From an uncultured Clostridium sp. (GTDB lineage: Bacteria > Bacillota > Clostridia > Lachnospirales > Lachnospiraceae), in assembly GCA_958442925.1 (NCBI GenBank), contig CAUCIO010000062.1, forward strand, positions 1 to 11,488: a DNA stretch of 11,488 nt, in the 5' to 3' direction. The notes beneath the pieces are model-generated. The model did not search any database and was not told the DNA's origin. It was given only the letters and a program-made list of their open reading frames with translations. Below are positions 8,301 to 11,488 of this stretch, piece by piece; position 1 is the stretch's first letter, and each line of letters starts with the position of its first letter. A program made the translations under genes and the position numbers.

Positions 8301-11300
8301 AGAGGGAGGAAAGGAATACCGAAGGGATGGAATAGAGGAATGCTACAGTTATGGTTCTGTATCAGAACAGGCAGGAACTGCACAAAAGGTATGGTTTGAA
8401 GGAGAACAGAAGGATGTGAAAGCAATGCAGGGAATCCAGACTGCCTATGAAGGGCAGTATGGCGCTATGCTGGTTCCCTATTCGGTACTGGATCCAGTGA
8501 AAGGAACGTATGAGCCAAAGAGATTCAGAGGATATGCAGACAGAACATTCAGAAATACATTTTATTCTGCAAAGCTCAGAATTGAAAAGCTGGACAGTGA
8601 GACTCATGAGAATCTGCTTCATGATGGAGCTGTTTTTATGATTTATAAGGCCGCCAGAGATAATGAAACGGGAAAAGCCCTGTTTTATGAACAAGATACT
8701 CTGATTACAGGAAGCAGAGAATTTCTGGAGGCTATGGGAGCGTCTGACATCACTCCTGTAAAGCGGGCAAAAAATCAAGAGGAGGGAAAGAATCAAAGGA
8801 CAAAACAAAAAGGACAAGCTCCGGGAACACTGTATTCCGGAATGGTAAAAGCCCAGACTCCTGTATGCAGAGAAGAAGACAGAATTGTCATGAAAGATGA
8901 AACTGGAAAGGATACAGGGCAGTTTGCAGCCTTTTCTACCCTCCATGAAATAGAGATGAAACAGGAAGATACGAACCGGGGGCCGAAAGAATACCGTCTG
9001 CAGGCAGCCGGATATCTGACAACTCCAGAGCCTCTTGGAGCAGGAGTTTATGTACTGGCAGAGATTCCGCCCAGGGGCTATATCAGAACTGCCCCCATTG
9101 CTGTTGAGATTTATTCAGATCAGGTATCTTACTATAAAGAGGGAAAAAGGGATCAGAAAATTCTGGCAGCAATCTACGAAGATAGTGGAAAAGAGGAAGC
9201 AGAGAATGAGAATTCATTTAAGAAAAACACTGACTCTGCTCAGATTTATGTAGAAAATATCCCGATTAAGTTAAAGGTAGAGAAGCTTAAAAAGAAAGGG
9301 ACAGTTACGTTTCAAATTGGAGAGAGGGTTGACGGGAGTCTGACGGAAATCGGAGGAAATCCAGCGCTGCAGTATGCCTACGATGACAATGGAATATATC
9401 TTGGGTATGCCTATCCGAAAGGGACACTGGAACGCCTGTCCGCTCTTAAAAAGGCAGGGGAACAGGTGGAATTAGTCTATGAGGGAACACATTTTGCAGG
9501 ATACGGATATGTGACAAAAACCAGAGCAGCCAATGATGACAAAAATCCATATACAGCAGGAGCCAGAATGGCATTGTTTGATGCTATTGAGATGAAACCT
9601 TCAGGGGATACAGAGGATTTTTTCTATGAAGGTCTGGAAGTACGAAGAAATATAAATGGCAATGTAAAGGAAATGATTGTCAAAAAAGGGTATGCAGGAC
9701 AAAAGACAGAATTGGTGAAGGAAAAAGATGATAAGGGAAAGGAGCTGCTCACAGATTATATTACGGGTTTTGATTCTAATGGGAATCCTGTAAAAGAAAA
9801 AGGATATGTGTGGAAGGAGGGAGTGGCAGAACGGCCGGATACGGAGATTCTGTACTATGATTTGGATTCTCTTTCACTTACATGGAAAGAAAAGATAGAT
9901 GGAAAGACGAAGCTGTTTGGCTGGAATAAATCCCATCAGAAAGTTTCAGCAGAGCAGATCCAGGCAGATGGACAGGGCACGCTTTTTGCTTTTAAAGGAG
10001 GGAAGCCTTACCTTGAATTTTCCGGAGGAGATCTGACGAAATTAAGCTACCATCCTGTGGATAAGGTGTTAAAGGGAACTTTTGCGGTCCCTTACCGCAT
10101 TACAAAAACAGGAGAATGGAAGATGGGAAAGGGAACTTTAATTTATCATTTGGATTCTCATGGAAACAGGGATTCTCTGGTAGATCCGGAAACAGGAATG
10201 GCCTATGTAGTGGAGCCGAAATTTAATGAAGCGGGAACACATACAGCAGATAGAATTCTTGTATGGCCAATAGAGACAGCCAAAGATAAAGATGGAAATA
10301 TAACAGCCAGAGATAAGATTACAACCTCCCGTATTGCCACAGTCGGAGAAAATAGAGATGGAAAGGAAGACAGCGCTGTAATTGAGCCGAATAATCAGTC
10401 CAGCCAGAATCTGGAGGAGTGGGAGAAGCCCCAGTACAGCCACAGGGAGACAGGATTTATTAACGGAACCTGGGGGCCGGAGCAGGAAAGCCATAAGGAA
10501 GAGACCGTGGTACAGAACCTAAATGGCCAGAACATGAACAGAGAACCTCTGTTTGACTTGAATAACGGAGAGGTTTTAAATTTTATGGATCCGGTTTACG
10601 ACGAGCATGGCCTGGTGCTTTATTATCAGAGGAGTAATTCCTGCTACGACAAGGGAACAGAGCTGTATGACAGGAACGGAGACTTTATCAGGTACAAAAA
10701 TTCCGATAATCTAGAGGAATACAACAGAGGGGCCTACGCTTTAGATAGTCATGATAAGCTATTTGACGGAAAATCAGATGAGGAACATCAAATACAGGAT
10801 CGGCTGTATCACCGTCTAGGCGAAAGCTATATTTTGGAAAATTCCTGGATATCCTCAGACAGGACTCCGAATGATCCATTTACCGAGGAACTGACAGAAG
10901 GACAGGCAGACTTCCTGAAAAGGATTCCTGCAGGAACCTATATTGTAGAAGAACTGGAAACACCGGCAGGAACTGGCTATACGAAGGCATTTCCTGTTGG
11001 AGTGACTGTGGAGGAAGAAAAAGCTGTAAAAAATATCAGTATCTGGGACGATACGACAAAGGGATATTTTGAAAAGATAGATGGCGAAGAGAGTGGAGAG
11101 GAAGCATTCTGTTTTACGAATCAGCAGATGGAGGGAGCTGAACTGGTATTATATCCGGCGAAGAAAGTTTCTGATCCCAATGAGCCAGATGGCTGGCGGC
11201 TGGAAAAAATTTCTGATGTTCCGTGCTGTTTCGAGACTACAAACAGCCGGATCGGAGCAAGGGAATACCAGGAAATGCGGTGGCGCACAGACAGTATGCC

Positions 11301-11488
11301 TTACTATGTGGAAGGAATTCCAGCTGGCCCCTATATTCTGGAAGAGTTGAGTGCTCCACCAGGATTTCTCAAGGCGCAGCCGAAAGAAATCTGGATTGAA
11401 CATACGCCGGAGCTGCAGAATTTCAGGCTCTATAACGATCATACCAAGACGGCCTTCTATAAGTACAGCCAGAACGGATCTGAAAGGC
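2209..11488 (+). CDS. Giant SpaA/Cna-B-like (prealbumin-like fold) isopeptide-domain surface protein, 3' end outside window
   Basis: One frame runs without a stop for 3,093 codons from a GTG start to the right edge. Residues 1 to about 42 are a signal peptide (KGRR, then ALSLVLSIILMWMG, then an AA cleavage region). A possible thioester-type domain follows. SpaA-like domains are marked by first-strand Lys motifs (FKFDHETGQPLEGARF, Lys379; RIEKLDSETHENLLHDGAVF, Lys2127) and by E-boxes with Glu595, Glu923, Glu1869, Glu2285, Glu2915 and Glu3046 (for example YVLAEIPPRGY). In known members, Lys and Asn join by an intramolecular isopeptide bond helped by this Glu, giving stiff, protease-resistant stalks. 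Long stretches (about 940-1518 and 2351-2830) are beta-rich with many D-x-x-G-N turns and are not assigned. From memory, without a search, this resembles very large poorly studied Lachnospiraceae proteins annotated as SpaA isopeptide-forming pilin-related. No LPXTG motif is visible, as expected if the C-terminus lies outside. An adhesin or surface-fibre role is likely; the ligand is unknown. Confidence 0.9.
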   Translation, partial: MEKFSRYCFSGKGRRALSLVLSIILMWMGCLPYLPPLQFQAAENRDVVTLTSAYGDFGGDHKLYCIDKGGLAIWGIADDGDQYEKHSPSGMRIPLSQREQEYIFWGILTLQASIGVTEAASAVKNIKANSAAQGKTPITSLVTEEDLKALIYKADVRKKYPWLEEAAADTEGYLKMAGLISDGGSVSQSGKKIPDFLAGCTSEASAYTVSPDDYTIHFAEDGSDAQFIAEVPLLFSSDSGLSYTETPPDGWICTKTDKEIQFYNPTQNPSGLLVKFAVEGTDYASAKSSYRSEGELFEDCLQFWECVQCSGNHTGGTPPSSPTEIHQRMVWMELKMAQSGLFASVGGTAVPGETEGNVVFHVFRHAEDFIANYNVQLFKFDHETGQPLEGARFVLYERFDDKGEIDTERDGLAHIYKGGSPYASYHKDNPVIWDGFRRVGTVVTDKNGYGKQRIAHGYHYDKTFCNGHPAPVFLPVPAPEEDEETGEILNSLEIEQAKAINQLTAQKWIATAKDCEEQASGAFEGVHFHWYMEDVDRGEIESTAASGGEEGTTPSAGNTQEASAEEAYDRSGCHKDMEDTYRKFISLRYSYAFSEFKAREGYIRHDLHPDDIPVEIITTDSSENGANAVFSGEYSQKEKLEGEKAELSSRPQTLVQASLPVLKATGSEAEEEEKEEDREETQERDEIEEEKATPSVPKFQWTETNFSFQKPNIKQEEAVSDSLFPSAYKAGLLSGSQGQEIKPEPSGRYSHCSGADGEKEAWRIYDHRTEMEFHINKKDLDLSAGESEEYDAYGEAQGDGTLEGAVYGLFAAEDIRHPDGKTGVVYRAGNLAAVAASDRNGDASFLANTEAPGRTYDYKTGMIVDTPDGWAEKAPENLYTKNILYDDYTLDQKYKRSYTDNEKNNGNCWIGRPILEGSYYVKELSRSEGYELSVGNKKHPLTNRGQDLQLQTTETGEGYAVIASPLYAEEQTAEDGTGAGPDELFFAARSRDTKKQRYDLLLSQLPKGVRFYRKETGMKKIEVSAGTGTYEKVFLKNPDGSPRYIKAEYEGQYPRYNEDGSLMTEELPVNRGAEHIRQVPVRELDLDIVQEMMLEPEKGMTESQNQKQLLKPVTESELLFVKGRVERILRKHGKATPKRREEGGKISYSDIRRGIFDRGVRKGEPDQEGISGVKPGEPASDTVYGMPVKTLVMDVEKEDGSFLTVEDAVLSVLDYYNSHPYYSYGGIDAVKKKNGKMLFTIYAGISGNPEYFMVLGTDPEEDSIIFQAVPWLPPDESRSPRLIYADYSNNANYGAFGTYREYREIQAGSSVFASAFLVPDAEAAEDGSLIPKTILRNEYYKPGELVRDRDGNLIQAFEYREILKTEIAETEEVVWKEILAEQREDGTYIIPVDAAYTDSFGVVHTNQGKDQTIEFKAVLPEKNVALSQEDVGILEETLMPGFTAGKTMGSASYVLYVKKARAKACLDAEAVEMQGENSYVVQADLSYPGQEKLYEDQGTRICPAQVHERPIRQRMKISKDIYVNEDGTYDNNTYGANETETEPGFQFKAYLKSNLERLYRDEEGTIVWMDRNGNELPYEKMLHSLCPQSEGSGKLNVPKIYTKVLHQEKSTLTSANGNNILSDYKDPKAADENAAKKIPFSTAIAPGGAGVIVNAALYSYRGKNENAEQTDQIRQQANKGYTRLLELEDRIVQGPAGPVTVQEYNYEKFFDALETVNTDKWDTRAQTYTSWRPLGNKAKRTEYAVNNAKASDRVRQFALTWYLDDEAAKLVKDNGEKEDASKKENAENLSSETVYDEALNAALEKAYNYLKPFFRYDLDEIYALCWDSEKNGGADEDRTTLAASRKDENQSDYYGLSEYLPYGTYVIAEQQPKRQMVNRQYRIDCPKEIQIPSIYEVKKTEKQEPELSRTYEYQTSLSLNEQAEEERFLIRFGEEWDQHVLDQREYVIRAHNHNGDFEIYKYGLEPDKLKGRISYEGGSYDYQGFSIVQDPFEPWKDYYNPVHQFSGQNLTEQAGGNQNSHYFADDKNKESEGGKEYRRDGIEECYSYGSVSEQAGTAQKVWFEGEQKDVKAMQGIQTAYEGQYGAMLVPYSVLDPVKGTYEPKRFRGYADRTFRNTFYSAKLRIEKLDSETHENLLHDGAVFMIYKAARDNETGKALFYEQDTLITGSREFLEAMGASDITPVKRAKNQEEGKNQRTKQKGQAPGTLYSGMVKAQTPVCREEDRIVMKDETGKDTGQFAAFSTLHEIEMKQEDTNRGPKEYRLQAAGYLTTPEPLGAGVYVLAEIPPRGYIRTAPIAVEIYSDQVSYYKEGKRDQKILAAIYEDSGKEEAENENSFKKNTDSAQIYVENIPIKLKVEKLKKKGTVTFQIGERVDGSLTEIGGNPALQYAYDDNGIYLGYAYPKGTLERLSALKKAGEQVELVYEGTHFAGYGYVTKTRAANDDKNPYTAGARMALFDAIEMKPSGDTEDFFYEGLEVRRNINGNVKEMIVKKGYAGQKTELVKEKDDKGKELLTDYITGFDSNGNPVKEKGYVWKEGVAERPDTEILYYDLDSLSLTWKEKIDGKTKLFGWNKSHQKVSAEQIQADGQGTLFAFKGGKPYLEFSGGDLTKLSYHPVDKVLKGTFAVPYRITKTGEWKMGKGTLIYHLDSHGNRDSLVDPETGMAYVVEPKFNEAGTHTADRILVWPIETAKDKDGNITARDKITTSRIATVGENRDGKEDSAVIEPNNQSSQNLEEWEKPQYSHRETGFINGTWGPEQESHKEETVVQNLNGQNMNREPLFDLNNGEVLNFMDPVYDEHGLVLYYQRSNSCYDKGTELYDRNGDFIRYKNSDNLEEYNRGAYALDSHDKLFDGKSDEEHQIQDRLYHRLGESYILENSWISSDRTPNDPFTEELTEGQADFLKRIPAGTYIVEELETPAGTGYTKAFPVGVTVEEEKAVKNISIWDDTTKGYFEKIDGEESGEEAFCFTNQQMEGAELVLYPAKKVSDPNEPDGWRLEKISDVPCCFETTNSRIGAREYQEMRWRTDSMPYYVEGIPAGPYILEELSAPPGFLKAQPKEIWIEHTPELQNFRLYNDHTKTAFYKYSQNGSER
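2356..2571 (+). other. Candidate degenerate thioester (TQXA-like) domain
   Basis: Directly after the signal peptide, residues about 50-121 contain LYCIDKGG (Cys65) and, 46 residues later, WGILTLQASIG (Gln111). Gram-positive adhesins of the SpaA/Cna-B class often begin with a thioester domain in which a Cys in a YCI-type strand bonds to the Gln of a TQxA motif. The order, the N-terminal position and the Tyr-Cys-Ile context fit. The Gln motif reads LQAS instead of TQxA, so the assignment is tentative. Confidence 0.4.
3325..4080 (+). other. SpaA-like domain A (Lys379 / Glu595)
   Basis: The domain opens with YNVQLFKFDHETGQPLEGAR, a textbook first strand with candidate bond-forming Lys379, and contains a TDKNGYGKQRI turn as in SpaA folds. 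It closes with the E-box-like YAFSEFKAREGY (3979-4014), with Glu595 in the catalytic position. About 215 residues separate Lys and Glu, more than in a compact domain. The extra part includes an Ala/Glu/Ser/Gly-rich low-complexity loop at roughly 3820-3915. The final Asn is not assigned with confidence. Confidence 0.7.
4204..4290 (+). other. Acidic low-complexity linker in the giant protein
   Basis: Residues about 666-694 are almost entirely Glu with some Asp, Lys, Arg and Thr (starting SEAEEEEKEEDREETQERDE). It lies between SpaA-like domains A and B, in a stretch from about 620 to 770 with no recognisable fold. It is probably an extended or helical spacer. Confidence 0.7.
4519..5031 (+). other. 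SpaA-like domain B (Lys777 or Lys778 / Glu923)
   Basis: The first strand MEFHINKKDLDL supplies Lys777/Lys778, followed by LEGAVYGLFAAEDI, the usual G-A-x-F/Y-x-L-F strand. A DRNGDASF turn sits in the middle, and the domain ends with GSYYVKELSRSEGYELSVGN, an E-box with Glu923 (4963-4998). The E-box lacks the usual Pro. The order and spacing are otherwise as in known prealbumin-like domains. Confidence 0.75.
6751..7899 (+). other. Large split module with SpaA-like ends (Lys1519 / Glu1869)
   Basis: It begins with MKISKDIYVNEDGTYD, then FQFKAYLKSNLERLYRDE and VWMDRNGNELPYEKM. It ends with YGLSEYLPYGTYVIAEQQPK, an E-box-like motif with Glu1869 (7801-7830) in which the usual G-Y after Pro is lost. 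About 350 residues lie between the candidate Lys and Glu, including a Tyr/Asn-rich part and a helical charged part near 7500-7620. I recall similar YLKSNLERLYRDE stretches in other giant clostridial surface proteins, but no search was possible. Confidence 0.5.
8569..9267 (+). other. SpaA-like domain D with complete Lys/Glu/Asn isopeptide triad
   Basis: All three expected residues can be placed: Lys2127 in AKLRIEKLDSETHENLLHDG, Glu2285 in the E-box YVLAEIPPRGY (9049-9081), and Asn2350 in the last strand AQIYVENIPIKLKVEK. The last strand runs directly into the Lys-bearing strand of the next module (KLKVEKLKKKG), as in head-to-tail Cna-B stalks. An inserted polar stretch (about 8760-8820, rich in Lys, Gln and Asn) lies in the middle. 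This is the clearest isopeptide domain in the window. Confidence 0.75.
9505..11058 (+). other. Very long split module with SpaA-like ends (Lys2437 / Glu2915 / Asp2947)
   Basis: A SpaA-like opening, YGYVTKTRAANDDKNPYTAG followed by ARMALFDAIEM, gives candidate Lys2437. The matching E-box, YIVEELETPAGTGY (Glu2915, 10939-10980), comes only about 480 residues later. The closing strand NISIWDDTTKG has Asp2947 where Asn is usual. Between them is a beta-rich region with repeated D-x-x-G-N turns (FDSNGNP, LDSHGNR, YDEHGLV, YDRNGDF). It may be a separate domain inserted into a SpaA fold, or the opening may belong to another fold. Confidence 0.45.
11059..11488 (+). other. SpaA-like domain G (Lys2956 / Glu3046 / Asn3076) and start of the next repeat
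   Basis: The domain has Lys2956 in KGYFEKIDGEE, a G-A-x-L-V-L-Y strand (EGAELVLYPAKK), the E-box YILEELSAPPGF with Glu3046 (11332-11367), and Asn3076 in the closing strand RLYNDHTK. It follows domain F head to tail: the junctions WDDTTKGYFEKID and YNDHTKTAFYKYS align and show that a further Lys-first repeat (Lys3085) begins at the right edge. The stalk therefore continues outside the window. Confidence 0.7.

Noticed and set aside
7805..8946. Two overlapping long open frames on the - strand (7805-8425 and 8362-8946)
   Set aside because: They lie wholly antisense to the giant gene, overlap each other, lack ribosome binding sites and have low-complexity Leu/Ser/Phe/His-rich translations typical of the complement of GA-rich coding sequence.
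2209..11488. Sortase LPXTG anchor within the visible part of the giant protein
   Set aside because: Reading the translation shows no LPXTG followed by a hydrophobic segment and basic tail. The C-terminus lies beyond the window.

Overview
The window holds three genes, all on the + strand and closely spaced, with nothing convincing on the - strand. The GA-rich coding sequence with many AGA, GGA and GAA codons, the AGGAGG-type ribosome binding site, the Gram-positive signal peptides and the choline-binding-like and SpaA/Cna-B-like domains all point to a Firmicute, most probably a gut clostridium of the Lachnospiraceae type. That placement is inferred from style and domain content, not from a marker gene.

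Layout. (1) Positions 2-1342: the 3' part of a gene for an exported, non-covalently wall-bound protein. It has two Ig-like (BIG2-type) modules, a Ser/Gly linker and a C-terminal cell-wall-binding repeat region; its start lies left of the window. (2) Positions 1351-2166: a complete gene for a small secreted transglutaminase-like protein with a visible Cys/His/Asp triad. (3) Positions 2209-11488: a giant reading frame of 3,093 codons, open to the right edge. It encodes a SpaA/prealbumin-like-fold surface protein with a signal peptide, a possible degenerate thioester domain, and at least six Glu-bearing E-box motifs of isopeptide-forming domains. Its 3' end, where a wall anchor would be expected, is outside the window.

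The gaps are 8 and 42 bases and show no terminator, so the three genes are probably co-transcribed. A plausible reading is one surface-assembly locus: a very long fibre stabilised by internal isopeptide bonds, a secreted Cys-protease-fold or cross-linking enzyme, and a wall-bound accessory protein. That the enzyme acts on the fibre is a hypothesis from gene order only.

No RNA genes, insertion sequences, CRISPR arrays, attachment sites or gene-free stretches above 50 bases were seen. The most interesting points are the pairing of the transglutaminase-like enzyme with the giant isopeptide protein, the possible Cys/Gln thioester pair near its N-terminus, its unusual cysteine content, and SpaA-type folds that seem to be split by very long insertions.
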